Counted from the first letter of the stretch, positions 10,750 through 21,965 are shown. The stretch: DNA of 64,000 nt from Prorocentrum cordatum (GCA_963575745.1 CAUYUJ010018494.1:71345-135344), one strand, 5' to 3'. The notes: generated from the letters alone by a model not told the origin. Made by a program: numbers and translations.

Positions 10750-12160
10750 TGCGGCGGTGGTGGCGGGCGGATGGGCGCGCGAGAAAAAGGCCCGCGTTGG
10801 GGCGAGAACGCCATCCTGAACGACGGAGGCCAAACACCGATCCGAAAATGAGGCCCACGCTGCAGCGGGAGCACGATTCGGAACGATTCGGGAGCAGAAA
10901 TGAGGCCGGCGCCTCAACGAGAGCGGCATTTTGGGAAAAAATGACGCCGGCGCCTCAGCGAGAGTCGTTTCCCGGGATTTCCTGGGGATCCTGTGTGTAA
11001 AAAACAGTACGCGGAGGGTGCGCGGCCATCACCCAGACGCCATCAGGGGAAGAGGAAGAGTATTTTCATATTGAGTAATTGTAGATGGAGAGGGAGAGGA
11101 GGCGGGAGGAGGGAGAGGGAGGAGGGAGAGGGAGAGGGAGAGCGAGGGATGGGGATGGGTTATCGAGGGTGGCGCCTCTCCGCCCGCCCGAGGCCGCTGG
11201 CGTGACCGCGCACGTCGGCGCCTCCTCCGCCGATCTGCGCGCGCCGCCGGTGCGGCTGGCTCGGGACGCGGCCACAGGCGAGTGGCAGGAGACCCGCCGC
11301 TGGAGGGTGGGGGGGAGTAGACGGAGGAGGAGGAAGAGGAGGAGGAGGAGGAGGAGAAGAGGAGGGAGGGGAGGAGGAGGAAGTGGAGGAGGAGGAGAGA
11401 CGGAGAGAAGGAGGCGGAGGAGGAGGAGGAAGAGAGGAGGAGGAGGAGGAGGGAGGAGGAGGAGGAGGAGAGGAGGAAGGAGGAGAGGAGGAGTAGGAGG
11501 AGGAGGAGGAGGAGGAGGAGGAGGAGGAGGAGGAGGAGGAGGAGGAGGAGGAGGAGGGGGGGGGGGCGCCCGTTCGGCGGGGAGCAGGGCGGGTCGAGAC
11601 GACTCGAGCAACCCGCCATGCGCAGGACCAGAGCTCCGGGCACTCTGTTCAATCCTGGCGTTTCCCTCGGTTTCGGCCTCTGGGGCCCAATGCTCGAAGA
11701 ACACACCATGGCATGAACAACCACATTCGGCGCTCTGCGCGAATTTCTCGGATCGGCGCTGCTGGGTCCTCCTTGGCGGCGTCCCTGCGCCAGGGAGGGG
11801 GGGTGCAGCGCTGATTCGAGAACTCCGCGCGGAGCTCCGAGACGTGATGCTTAGGCCATTGCTTTGTTCCTCCGACTGCGGTCGGGAACTTTGGCTCAGC
11901 GTGCCGCGCCGCCGCTTGTGGCCCACCGCGCTTCAGCGCGGCATGCTGTCCGCATTCCAGTGCCCAGGCGTCGGCGCCGCCCCCCGCCCCCGCGGCGCCG
12001 AGCGGCGCGCCATGTCCGCCTGCAGTATCTGCAGCGTGTCGCCAGGGGCAGGCCGTGGCGGCACGCCGAACAACAGTTCTGGGAAGAGAGCCTACAGTGC
12101 CGTTTTTAATACATGCTCCGCGTGCGGATCATGTATCAAACATGCAGAAATTTGGTATTC
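10750..12160. other. Unassigned DNA with GGA tract at 11085-11570
   Basis: 11085-11570 is purine-rich GGA/GAG. The flanks (10750-11080 and 11575-12160) are non-repetitive and GC-rich, with no frame whose product I recognise. The long plus-strand frame across it is mostly Arg/Gly from triplets. Confidence 0.5.
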
Positions 12161-12164
12161 AAAA

Positions 12165-12225
12165 CAACGATGTATTAGTCATACATTTAGTCATACATTA
12201 GTCATGTAGTCATGTATTACACATC
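12165..12225. repeat. Short TTAGTCATACA minisatellite
   Basis: About four imperfect ~11-bp units (TTAGTCATACA / TAGTCATGTA). This is an AT-rich island in GC-rich surroundings. Confidence 0.75.
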
Positions 12226-12361
12226 CAATATTTTTTAAACATCCTATGTATAAGAAAAACTGCCCTGTACCCTTGGGGGAAGGGTCGGGTCCTCTGGGGC
12301 CGCGCATGGAGCACATCGGATCGTCGGATGTCTGGGACACACGGGTTACGGTGGAAACTTT

Positions 12362-12562
12362 CGCCCGAAATGGGTACGGGAAGAATGGGTACAATGCCCA
12401 ACAGCAGTTCCTGTTCATCTTGAACAGGGCTCGCTGTCCACGCCGCTGCGGCCTGTGTCCATTCGAGACAGAAGGCCGCCTGCCCAACAGCGGTCGCTGT
12501 TGGTTTGGGACAACATTTGTTGTTGGGCATTGTACCCATTCTTTCCGTGCCCATTTCGGGCG
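12362..12562. mobile_element. Foldback element with 42-bp arms
   Basis: The 12362-12403 arm (starts CGCCCGAAATGGGTACGGGA) and the 12521-12562 arm are reverse complements with 2 mismatches in 42. The 117-bp centre holds two further perfect hairpins: CTGTTCA/TGAACAG at 12411-12427 and CCAACAGCG/CGCTGTTGG at 12483-12502. There is no coding capacity. Confidence 0.7.
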
Positions 12563-12780
12563 TCCAAAGAAACCCATGCCAAGAAACACCTTGCTCGCCT
12601 CCATGGTGCCCTGGGTGTCTTGGGTTTCGATGGAATTGCGGTGGAAAGCGTCACGTTCCCACACCAAAAATCAATGGACGCCCCTCAAGATTGGGTTTTT
12701 CGTGGAAGGTTTCTCTTGTGGTCGAGCTCCTAATTATTGTACTGCGCGTGGATTAGCGGCGGGTCCCACTACTGTGCGAA
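12563..12780. repeat. Dispersed repeat, copy 1 (partner at 55.19 kb)
   Basis: Shares CCATGCCAAGAAAC.C, TTGC.CGCCTCCA, GGTGCCCTGG.T.TCTTGGG, AAATCAATGGAC, GTGGAAGGTTTCT and TCGAGCTCCTA in the same order with 55185-55375. Confidence 0.75.
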
Positions 12781-12844
12781 GTCGGCGCGTTCCGTCGCCA
12801 AATCAGGCGGCAATGGCTTCATGATTCGGGGAGTGCTTTCCCCG

Positions 12845-12887
12845 ATCCGTGGATTTGGCGCGCCTGCGCGCAAGATCCACGGATCCG
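12845..12887. repeat. GATCCGTGGAT inverted repeat, one of a pair
   Basis: GATCCGTGGAT and ATCCACGGATC flank a CG-rich centre. A diverged relative (CCGTGGACCTGGCGCCCGCG...ATCCACGG) lies at 54536-54573, also following a CTTTCC/CATTCC context. Confidence 0.6.
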
Positions 12888-13404
12888 AAATCCATCATGC
12901 CGCGCTGCCCAACGACCCGCTGCTCGGACGCAGCTGCAAGATCTACCACGACATCCCCGCGCCGATTCCTCCCTCTTCCCCCTCGCGCTCTCTTCCCTTT
13001 CGCCTTCGTGCCTCAATTCTTTCCCGGTGCACGCCACCGCTTGCTTGACCGGCGCCTGACTGTGTTGGACCACTTGGCGCCCGCGGACTTGAAAACAGTG
13101 CCCCCCCAACGACGGCCGCCCTCCCTGGCGTGTTCCGTCCTGTTGGGGGGGGTCCTCCTGGACGCTTCTCGTCGCCACGGCCGTGTGTCCGCGTCAGGGA
13201 ACAGACGGGTCCCCTCCCCTCCCCTCCCCCCCCCCTCCCCCTTCCCCTCCCCTCCTCCCTGCTCCTCGGCCTCCTCTGACACCCGCCGATGTGATTTTTC
13301 AATCCGCGGTTCCAGAGGTCCCGACCGCTTTCCCCGTGTTCGTTTTTCGCCCGTGGTTCATTTTTGACAGTCCCCAGGGCTCGGAACCGGCCACCGACAA
13401 CCCT

Positions 13405-13566
13405 CCTCGAAATCAAGCGCAATTTTTCAATGTTCATCGACGCGCGAAGCGCGGCCCACGGGGCCATTATTGTGTGTATACAGTCGCCAGTTTCGAGGTT
13501 AATCTCGAAAGTTTTGGGTCCTGGGGCGCCGCCACGTCGCGGGAGAAACTTGCTTTAGATTTCGAA
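13405..13566. mobile_element. MITE-like element, copy 1
   Basis: A ~162-bp element with terminal inverted repeats (CCTCGAAATCAAGCGC on the left; AACTTGCTTTAGATTTCGA on the right) and internal hairpin GCGCGAAGCGCG. The body matches 61116-61279 in reverse orientation, including GGTCCTGGGGCGCCGCCACG. It has no ORF. Confidence 0.7.
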
Positions 13567-13756
13567 CCTCGTTCTGTCAGCCTCTTCTGTCAGCCTCTCC
13601 CGTCCGCCCCCCCCCCCCCCAGCGCCCCCGCGCAGCGACCGCGCAGGACAACCCAATGCTGCCGAACCCCGAGGCTTCTGAAAAGGGTCCGCAGGGGACG
13701 CTCCCAGAGCTCGTCCTCGAACGCCTTGTCGGATGAGCCTCCGTTTCCTCTGTGTC

Positions 13757-14011
13757 CTTCTCCTCCTCCTCCTCCTCCTCCTCCTCCTCCTCCTCCTCCT
13801 GTTGCGCGTCCAGGCCACGCTCCTCCTCCTCCTCTCCTCCTCCTCCTCCTCCTCGTCCTCCTCCTCCTCCTCCTCCTCCTCCTCCTCCTCCTCCTCCTCC
13901 TCCTCCTCCTCCCCCTCCCCCTCCTCCTCCTCCTCTTCCGCCTCCTCTAGCCCGCGTGAAGCAACTTCGGCGCCTGTGCGGGCCGTTTCTCGCCGCTCCC
14001 GGTTGACAGGA

Positions 14012-14053
<42 letters not shown>
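13757..14053. repeat. (CTC)n and (GTC)n triplet tracts
   Basis: 13757-13945 is nearly pure CTC with a short unique break at 13801-13825. 14012-14053 is a clean GTC run. Poly-Ser/Leu/Pro frames over them are artefacts. Confidence 0.92.
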
Positions 14054-14285
14054 GGAGTCGTGCGCTCCGCTTCCGCCTCCGCCTCCCGCGCGGCCGCGCC
14101 AAGGAGAGCCGGGACAGCCCCGCGCAATGGCCCGGCGTCTTGCCCGAGGCCCCCGGCCGGGCCCGCCGCGGCCAGGGCAGGGGCCGCCAGCTGGCCGCGT
14201 GTGCCACCCGTCGCAGGGGCCGCGCCGCGAGGGCGGGGTCCAGCACCGCCCCGAGGGTCCAGATCTCTTCGGGGGCGGCGGTAGG

Positions 14286-14440
14286 TAGGGGGCGACGTGC
14301 GAACCCGACCCCTACCCCCCACGATTTCTTGGGGGGAGGGTGGGGTTTACTTCGCTCGGGAGCTTCCGAACGCAGTGGACCCCGCCCTCCCCCGCAGAAG
14401 CCGTGGGGGGGTAGGGACAGGGTTCGCATGTGGCCCCCTA
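14286..14440. mobile_element. Long foldback element, G/C-rich, copy 1
   Basis: Arms starting TAGGGGGC.AC.TGCGAACC at 14286 and ending GGCCCCCTA at 14440 pair over most of the 155-bp length, including inner AGGGTGGGGT/ACCCCGCCCT. It has the same terminal sequence as the shorter element at 15606-15687. Confidence 0.7.
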
Positions 14441-15050
14441 GTAGGGGCGAACAGGCCGGGTGCGGGCATTGCACGCATTCGCCCGGGTGAGCCTCGCCGA
14501 GGGCACGGCCCATCGACGCTCTCCCGCTGGGCTATTCTCCGACGCCACGACTTTTTCCATCCCGGCGGTGGTTCCTCGATTTCGGCCCCCTGGGCGTCGC
14601 TCACTGAGGGGGCGATCAATGTGGTGGGGGGGAGAGAGGTGCTATTTTCGGGCCCTGAAGCTACCCTCTTGTGCCCTGGAGCTCCCCTTTTGAGCCTAAA
14701 GGGCCCACTGAGAGGTCCCGAAGGGGTTCCTCTTCTGCAGCCCTCACTGCCCCCCCAGTTATCGCCCACCTCATTTGTTCACGCCCGAGCTCTGGGGGCT
14801 CGCCATCGGGCCCCGGGGCCATCAAAAACTTGCCCGGGGGGCGCAGGGCCAACCCCGGGGGAGGCGTTGGGAGCCCTGGGGCCGCGGACGGGGGAAGGCA
14901 TAGCTGCCAAGGGGCAGCGGCCGAGACCCTGGCGTCGCAGTGCTGTCGCAACTGAGCGGTCTTGCCTCGCCTCGGTTCCCGCGGCCGTCGCAGAACGATC
15001 CGCCTCGAAACGTCAGCAGGACGAACGGGCCCCTGGGGCTCCTGGTCCTC
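14441..15050. other. GC-rich DNA, nothing recognised
   Basis: Several overlapping open frames on both strands reflect high GC content. None shows a family motif. Confidence 0.4.
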
Positions 15051-15190
15051 CTCCTCCTCCTCCTCCTCCTCCTCCTCCTCCAACTCCAACTCCAACTCCC
15101 CCTCCCCCTCCAACTCCCCCTCTCCTTCCCCCTCCCTCCTCCTCCTCCTCCTCCTCCTCCTCCTCCTCCTCCTCCTCCTCCTCCCTCCTC
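15050..15190. repeat. (CTC)n tract with CTCCAA variants
   Basis: CTC triplets with a short CTCCAACTCCAA block near 15080-15120. Confidence 0.92.
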
Positions 15191-15605
15191 CGCCTCTGTC
15201 GATGCTGCAGCTCTGACGCAGCGTCGGGCCCCGGGGCCCGCGCTCTGCGCTCCCTGCCTGGGCCGCGTCGCTCGTCGCCGCGGCAGGGTCCGCCGCAGAG
15301 GAGGCGGGGGCCAGGACGGACCCCCGGAGCTTGGCATCGCCCGGACGTGTGCATTTTTTCTCGGCGAGAACCATCGAGGACCATCCTGGACCATCGAGCA
15401 AAAACAACACGCACGAGACCGAACAGTGCACTGGAAATGGACGTCCGAGCGACGGCAAGGGAGGGGTCCGGGGACCGAGGCCGAGCGGGTTGGGGCCAGG
15501 ACGGGCCCCAGGCACGCTGGCCTTCGGCGTGCCGCCGCGGTGCCGCTGGGGAGAAGGTGCGGCGGTCCTCGCGGTCGTCATGGGTGCGTGGCCCCTGGAC
15601 TCCGA

Positions 15606-15687
15606 TAGGGGGCCACCTGCGAACCCTGCCCCTACCCCCCACGGTTTCTGAGGGGGAGGTTGGGGTAGGGTTCGCAGGTGGCCCCCT
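15606..15687. mobile_element. Short foldback element, copy 2 of the TAGGGGGCCAC family
   Basis: The 82-bp element starts TAGGGGGCCACCTGCGAACC and ends with the reverse complement (GGTTCGCAGGTGGCCCCCT). Most of it folds on itself round a ~20-bp centre. It shares termini with 14286-14440. Confidence 0.75.
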
Positions 15688-15899
15688 GTCCGAGTCCTTC
15701 CGAGACCCCCTCTGGTCAACAAAAAAAAGAGGAGGGGCCGGGGGACCGAGGCCGAGCGGGTTTGGGTCAGGCGGGGCGGAGATCGGAGGAGGGCCACTCG
15801 AGGCACAGGCGGCCCTCCTGCACTGGCCCGAGTGCCGGCCGCCGCCGCGGCTGACGGGGAGGCTGGCAAGGGATGACGAGAAGAGAACGACGACGAGGA

Positions 15900-16118
15900 C
15901 AGCGACGAGGACGAGGAGGCGAAGGCGGAGGAGGAGTATGAGGAGGAGGAGGAGGAGGAGGAGGAGGAGGAGGAGGAGGAGGAGGAGAAGGCGGAGAAGG
16001 CGGAGAAGGAGAAGGAGAAGAGGAGGAGGAGGAGGAGGAGGAGGGATGAGGAGGAGAGGAGGAGGAGGAGGAGGAGGAGGAGGAGGAGGAGGAGGAGGAG
16101 GAGGAGGAGGAGGAGGAA
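15900..16118. repeat. (GGA)n tract
   Basis: Nearly continuous GGA triplets with GGCGGA and GAGAAG variants, immediately upstream of the decayed gene at 16.12 kb. Confidence 0.92.
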
Positions 16119-16490
16119 GGCCATGACTATGTCAGCCCGCACGGCCTGCCGCCGCGCGATGGCCGAACGTATTTCGGCCGCGGGGGCCAGCAATCTATGA
16201 CGAGAAGGGCTACGAGACCATACCCGGCCGCTGGGGGCCGAGGGCAGCACGCGCTGCAACGCGTACGGGTGGCTAACATCGTTCCGAAGAACGTCAACGC
16301 GGTGATGAAGCGCGCCAGCCCGTACGACGCCAACAGGCACGAAATCAACAAGTACATCGTCGAGGAGGTCCTGGTGAACCACGTCTACGCCGCCGCCTAC
16401 GAGGGTTAAGCCTCCGACGCCTACAACGGCGACGGCGAGCACAACGACCTCGACGAAAACAATACATACGGTGTCCTCACCGTGCCACCA
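16119..16490 (+). pseudogene. Decayed 5' part of a heptad-repeat protein gene
   Basis: Strong GC3 bias moves between frames: a block near 16195-16240 reading YDEKGYETIPGRWGP, then NIVPKNVNAVMKRASPYD...IVEEVLVNHVYAAAYEG up to a TAA at 16407-16409, then ASDAYNGDGEHNDLDENNTY in the same frame after that stop. This is what a coding sequence looks like after indels and a nonsense change. No family is recognised. It directly precedes the heptapeptide-repeat region and may have been one gene with it. Confidence 0.45.
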
Positions 16491-17940
16491 GTGCTATGAG
16501 GGCCAGAAGCAGAGCTACGAGAACCACCAGCAGAGCTACCAGGGCAACCTGTTACGCGACGAGGGCCACCAGCATAGCTACGAGGGCCAGAAGCAGAGCT
16601 ACGAGAACCACCAGCGGATCTACCAGGGCAGCCTGCATCGCGACGAGGGCCACCGGCAGAGCTAGGAGATCAAGAAACAGAGGTTCGATAACCACCAGCT
16701 GAGCGCCGAGAGCCACCAGTTGTGGTATCAGGGCCACTCCCCTCGCTACGGGAAGCACCAGAAGAGCTACGAAGGCCGTCGGCGTAGCTACGAGAGCCAC
16801 AGGCTGAACTACGAGGGCCACATAAAGAACGGCAAGGGCGACGCGCAGAGCCACGAGGGCCGCCTGCGGAGCTGCGACAGGCACCAGTAGAGCCGCGAGG
16901 GCCCCCAGCTGAGCTGCAAGGGCCACGAGCAGAACTTCAAGGGCAACGCGCAGAGCGACGAGGGCCACTTGCGGAGCTATAAGGGCCACCAGAGAGCTAC
17001 GAGGGCCACGAGGCACGAGGTGAGCTACGAGTCGCAGATCTTCGAGGGCCACCTCCAGAGCCTCGCGAGCCACACGCTGAGCTTCGAGGGCCACAAACTG
17101 TGCTACGCGGGCCGCAAGCAGAGCCCCGAGAGCCACCGGCAGAGTTCCGGGTGCCACCACCTGTGCTACGAGGAGGGGGAGCAGGAGAAGGAAGAGGAGG
17201 AGGAGGAGGAGGGGGAGAAGGAGGAGGCCGTGCCATCGCAAGGCGGTCCTACTGGAAAACTGAATACTGCGACCTGATAGCCGACGACTCCGATCCGGAT
17301 CACAGGGGCGAGCTACCAGCACAGCTACGGGGGCCACCAGGATAGCTACGGGGCTGCAAGCAGAGCCCCGAGAGCCACCAACCGAGCTACGAGAGCTACC
17401 AGCGGAGCTGCGAGGGTTACCAGCCGAGCTACGCGAGCCACCAGCTGAGCTTCGAGAGCCACCATCGGAGCTACCAGGGCCATTTCTTGAGCTACGAAGC
17501 CTCCAGTGAAGCCACCAGGGCCACAGGCTGACTTACGAGAACCTCCACCTGATCTACGAGGGCCACCAGCTGGACAACGAGGATCACAAGCGGGGCTACC
17601 AGGGCCACGCGAAGGGCTACGAGGACCACAGGCTGAACTACGAGGGCCACAGGCTGAGCAGCGAGAGCCGCGACCTGAGCTACGAGTGCCACCACCTGGT
17701 CTACAAGATCCACGAGCAGAGCCTCGAGAGGTTCCAGCACAGCTACGAGGCCCAGGAACAGATCTTAAAGGGCAGCAGACTGAACTACAAGGGCCGCAAG
17801 CAGAGTTCCGAGAGCCAGCAGCTGTGCTACGCGTGCTACCAGCGGGGCGACAAGGGGCACAGGCTGAGCTACGAAATCCGCCAGCGGAGCTACCAGGGCC
17901 TCCTCCTAAGCTACCAGAGCCACCAGCGACAACCGGGGCC
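16485..17940 (+). pseudogene. Degenerate 21-bp / heptapeptide repeat region (consensus SYEGHQQ)
   Basis: About 65-70 units of 21 bp (like GAGCTACGAGGGCCACCAGC) encode variants of Ser-Tyr-Glu-Gly-His-Gln-Gln. From 16471 the heptad frame continues to about 16990 interrupted only by TAG codons that are single substitutions of the unit (TAC to TAG near 16663; CAG to TAG near 16888). After a shift it resumes around 17510-17930. 17170-17225 is a GAG insertion. The pattern fits a long repeat protein that has lost function, or a minisatellite born from coding DNA. Confidence 0.6.
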
Positions 17941-18540
17941 ACAGGCTGCGGTGGCCGCTGGCTGGTACTGGTGCCTCCCCCCCCCCGCTTCCGCCCTTCG
18001 AACGGAAACAGGGTCCCCCGAGGGTCCAGGGTGCCCCCGCGCCTTCCGCCCGTGGCGCGCCCGTGGGCGCGCGAGGCAGGGCGGCGGCGCGTGCAGGGAA
18101 CGGCGCTCCTGCCGCTGCGGAAAGAGAACGGGGAGCAAGAGGAGGAGGAGGAGGAGGGGGAGGAGGAGGAGGAGGAGGAGGAGAAGGAGGAGGAGGAGGA
18201 GGAGGAGGAGGAGGAGGAGGAGGAGGGGGGGACCGGGGTCAGGGTCCCACCATTAGGGGTAACAAGTTTTTTTCCCACATCCTGCGTGGGGGTTTCGTTT
18301 CCGTGGAACACCTTCTCCTTCTCCTTCTCCTCCCTATGCCTCCTGCTCCCTGCGAACTGTTTGTTCCATTGTTAAGTACTGTTATCCGTATAGATACCAG
18401 GGTTCGACCTAAACGGTGTTTTCCTACTTTTTCCCATCTGTTTCCGTTGTAAGTTTGTTTTTCGTTGTGAACGCGTTTCAGAACACGTTTTCACATGCTC
18501 TGAACGCCAGCCGTCGCGCCCATGCGTTTTGGCCACCAGG
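17941..18540. other. GC-rich spacer with GAG tract
   Basis: 18135-18235 is a GAG tract. The rest is non-repetitive and no gene is recognised. Confidence 0.4.
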
Positions 18541-18670
18541 CTGCCGTTTTGTTGGTCGTTCTGTTCTGGTACAGGCGCGTGCCGCACGTTTTGTTGGGCG
18601 TTCTGTTTTCTCGTGGGCAGGTGCCGCTTGTCTTGTTGGCGTTTTGTTTTGCTGGGGGGTCACCCCCCAG
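18538..18670. repeat. ~56-bp T/G-rich tandem repeat ending in a perfect hairpin
   Basis: Three units start GTTTTGTTGGTCGTTCTGTT, GTTTTGTTGGGCGTTCTGTT and GTCTTGTTGGCGTTTTGTTT. The array ends with GCTGGGGGG-TCA-CCCCCCAGC at 18650-18670. Confidence 0.75.
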
Positions 18671-18714
18671 CACCACCACCCTGCGCAATCCCGAAGCACC
18701 AGCCCCCCTCCAGC

Positions 18715-18963
18715 TCCTGCTCCTGCTGCTGTTGCTGCTGCTGCTGTTGTTCGTCCTCCTCCTTATCCTGCCTCATCCTCCTCCTCGTTTTCCTCCTTTT
18801 CTCTTCATCCTCCTCGTCCTCCCCCCTCGCATGCCCTCCGTGCCCCGAAGCCCCCCTTGGGGGGACAGAGACCCCGTGCGCGAGCAGCACGCGCCCCCGG
18901 GAGGCGCCCGTGCCCTCGCCGCCGGCTTCGGCGGGGGCGGCAGGCGCCGCCGGCTTCCCGCGC

Positions 18964-19002
<39 letters not shown>

Positions 19003-19848
19003 TCTCTCTCACTTTCTTGCTCTCTCTCTCTCTCTCTCTCTCTCCATCTCCCTCTCTCCCTCTCTCTCTCTCCATATCCCTCTCTCCCGCTCTCCCTCTC
19101 TCCTGCTCCTCCTCGTCGTCGTCCTCTTCCTCTTTCCTCCTCCTCCTCCGCCTCCTCCTCCGCCTCCTCCTCCTCCCCATTCCTCCTCCCCCTCCTCCCT
19201 CTCCTCCCTCCTCCTCCATCCTCCTCCCTCCAGCTCCTCCTCCTCCTCCTCCTCTGCCTTCCTCCCTCCCTTTCCTCCTCCTCTCCGCCTCCTCCTCCTC
19301 GTCCTCATCCTCCCTCCTCCTCCTCCTCCTCTTCTCCTCCTCCTCCTCTCCTCCTCCTCCTCAGCCCCTCTTCCCTCCATCCTCCTTCCTCCTCCTCCCC
19401 CTCCTCCTCCTCCTCCTTCTCCTCCCCTTCCTCCGCTCCTCCTCCTCCTGCTCCTCCCCCTAGAACCTCCGGCAGACCTGGCTCCTCCTCCTCCTCCTGC
19501 TCCTGCCCCTGCTCCTCCCCCTCCTCCGCGCTCCTCCTCCTCCTCCTCCTCCTCACTTTTCTTTTTCTTCTCCTCCTCTCCTCCTCTTTCTTCTCCTTCT
19601 CTCCTCCTCCTCACTCCTCCTCCTCTCCTCCTCCCCTCCTCCCACTCCTCCTCCTCCTCCTCCACCTCCTCCTCCTCCTCCTCCTCCTCCTCCTCCTGCT
19701 CCTGCTCCTCTTCCTGCTCCTCCTCCTCCTCTGCTCCTCCTCCTCCTCCTGCTCCTCCTCCTGCTCCTCGCCTCCTCCTCCTCCTGCTCCTCCTCTGGGC
19801 CTTGGGGCCCTCCTCCTCCTCCGCCTCCTCCTCCTCCCTATGGGGTGG
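18715..19848. repeat. Pyrimidine-rich CTC / (CT)n tract
   Basis: CTC triplets with a long (CT)n core at about 18966-19095. Ser/Pro/Leu-rich frames exceeding 450 codons here are compositional. Confidence 0.92.
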
Positions 19849-20357
19849 CCCAGGAGTCCAGGAGCCAGGCCAGGCCAATCAGGGAGCTGGCGGAGCCTTT
19901 CGTGAGGCAGGTCAAGCCCAGGGTTCGGTTCGAGTCGCGTCCCCAAGGGGTGGTCCGCGATGCGGCGACCGCCCTCGACGGCTCGAAGAAGCGCCCCCGT
20001 CTGGCGGCCCCTTGTAGGGCCACGGCTGCCCCTCGTAGCACGGTGCTCCCGTCGGATGGGGATGCGTTCGTGCCGCCCGAGGCGGCCCGAGGTCACATCC
20101 TGTACAGGGCTGGGGAGATCCTAGGATGCACGAGGTGTGGCTCCTTCTCTGCGAAGGCCGCCCGTTCAGACCTGTATGGCACCTGCGACCCGCAGGCTCT
20201 CGTGTCCAACCCCCAGCGGAGGTGGCGCCGAGATAACTTCGCTTCGGGCCGTCATCCCAGTGACGGCCGAAAGCACCCCATCCCCATGCCCCGTAGGCTC
20301 CAGGTTTCAGACCCTGCTGTGCAGTGGCTGGGGTTGCTTCAGGATTTAACGCCTTAA
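19849..20357 (+). pseudogene. LINE C-terminal remnant with zinc-binding motif
   Basis: The frame ends with HILYRAGEILGCTRCGSFSA, a later Cys (GTCDPQ), and ASGRHPSDGRKHPIP. The order is hydrophobic-His, CxxC, a downstream Cys and a G-[RK]-HP tail. It parallels the C-terminus of the RNase H remnant at 8.93-10.3 kb (FCETC...HRPC...AGKHPKS). I infer a separate 5'-truncated LINE, here keeping only its last ~170 codons. It emerges from a CTC tract, just as the other remnant adjoins a triplet tract. The downstream AT-richer 20358-20640 may be its 3' UTR. Confidence 0.45.
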
Positions 20358-20704
20358 ATTCCGTTTTAACTCGTTTTGTATTTTCCCGCGTGTATGGCAT
20401 CGTCTGGTGAGTTGATCGTCGGTGCTTGCATGCGTCTGCTCCAGGTTCTGCTTTCCAGTTCCTGTGTTGCTCCTGGCCAGGCCTCTGGTTGGTGAGTGAG
20501 CGTGTGCCCTGTGGCCGTGATGCTTTGCTGGGCTATTGCAGGGTGTGCCCTCGTCGTTCTGTGTGCGATTGTGCTTCTCACCTTTTCCCTTTCCTCTTGC
20601 CTGTCCTTCGTCTCGACTCGGCGCGTCGCTTCATGTGCTCGTTGCTCCTCCTCCTCCTCCTCCTCCTTCTCCTCCTCCTCCTCCCCCTCCTCCACTCCTT
20701 TTTA

Positions 20705-21040
20705 GACATTTGGCAGAGTTTCACGGATTTACATGGTCAGCGTACCAGAAAGTGTCTTTTGGAAGGATTCAGGATATATTCGTGTGCAACTTTTATGGTG
20801 ATTCACGGTCTTGAAGTCCCCAAAATGACGTTTTGGCACGATTCCAGATCGTCAAGACGAGCCGTCTGGTTGATCCCGAGAACAATGTTTTGGCATGCTT
20901 CAGGATCTTCAAACGGTCGTCTTCCAACGAGGCAACTCCCTCAATGCTAATGAACCGTTGTGGGGGCCTATGAAGAGGGAGCTTGGAGGGAGGGTTAATT
21001 CCAACATCGTTGATGACTCTTGGTTTTACACTGGTCCTCC
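20705..21040 (-). repeat. Composite element X, copy B (truncated)
   Basis: In reverse orientation the block GGACCAGTGTAAAACCAAGA.TCATCAACGATGTTGGAAT...CCCTCCCTCCAAG reads from 21040 down. It is followed by units around GCCAAAACATTGTTCTCGGGA and CGTGCCAAAACGTCATTTTGGGGA. The 86-bp unit array and end block are missing. Confidence 0.65.
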
Positions 21041-21965
21041 TCCTCTTCCTCCTCAATGCCCAATCCCCTCCCTTCCCCCTCCTCTTGCTGCTGCCCCTCC
21101 TCCTCCTCCTCCTCCTCCTCCTCCTCCTGCTCCTCCTCCTCCTCCTTCTCCTCCTCCTCCTCCTCTTCGCTTTCCTCCTCCTCCTCCTCCTCCTCCTCCT
21201 CCTCTTCGCTTTCCTCCTCCTCCTCCTTCCTCCTCCTCCCGGCCTCCTCCTCCCACTCTTCCTCCCGGCCTCCTCCTCCTTCGCCTCCTCCTCCTCCTCC
21301 TCCTCGTCCTCCCCCCTCCTCCTCTTCGTCCTCGTATTCCTTTTCCCCTTTCCTCCTCCTCCTCTCCTCCTCCTCCTCTTCCTTCTCTTACCTCCTCCTC
21401 CTCCATCCTCTCCCCCTCCTCCTCCTCCTCCTCCTCCTCCTCCTCCACTCCTCCGCCTCTTCTCCCTCCCACCTCCTCCTCCTCCTCCTCCTCCTCCTCC
21501 TCCTCCTCCCTCCTCCCCCTTCCTCCTCCTCCTCCCTCCTCCTCCTCCTCCCGCCTCCTCGTCCTCCTCCTGCTACCTCTGTCCTCGTCCTTCTGGTTCC
21601 CTCTCCCCTCCTCCTCCTCCTTCCTCCTCCTCCTTCCTCCCTCCTCCTCCTCCTCCTCCTCTCCTCGTCCTCTTTCTCCGCGTCCTCCACTCCCCCTCCC
21701 TCCCCTCCTCCTCCCTGACCTCCTCCTCCTCCCCCCTCATTCTCCCTCCCCACTCTCCCTCGCCTTCCTCTCCTCCCCCTCGTCACTCCTCCTCTGCCCT
21801 CCTTCTCCGCTCCGCTCCTCTTCCTCCTCCCCCTCCTCCGTTTTCCTCCTCCTCCCCCTCCTCCTCCTCCTCCTCCTCCTCCTCCTTCTCCTTCTCTTCC
21901 TCCTCCTTTTTCTCCTCGTCCTCCTCCTTGCCCTCCTCCTCCTCCTCCTTCTCCTCCTCTTTCTA
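21030..21965. repeat. CTC triplet tract of copy B
   Basis: About 930 bp of CTC triplets with CCTTT/CGT interruptions. Relative to element X on the minus strand this is the upstream GAG tract. Confidence 0.92.

Noticed and set aside
18416-20017. 533-codon Ser/Pro/Leu-rich frame
   Set aside because: Built from CTC and CT repeats; parallel frames are equally open.
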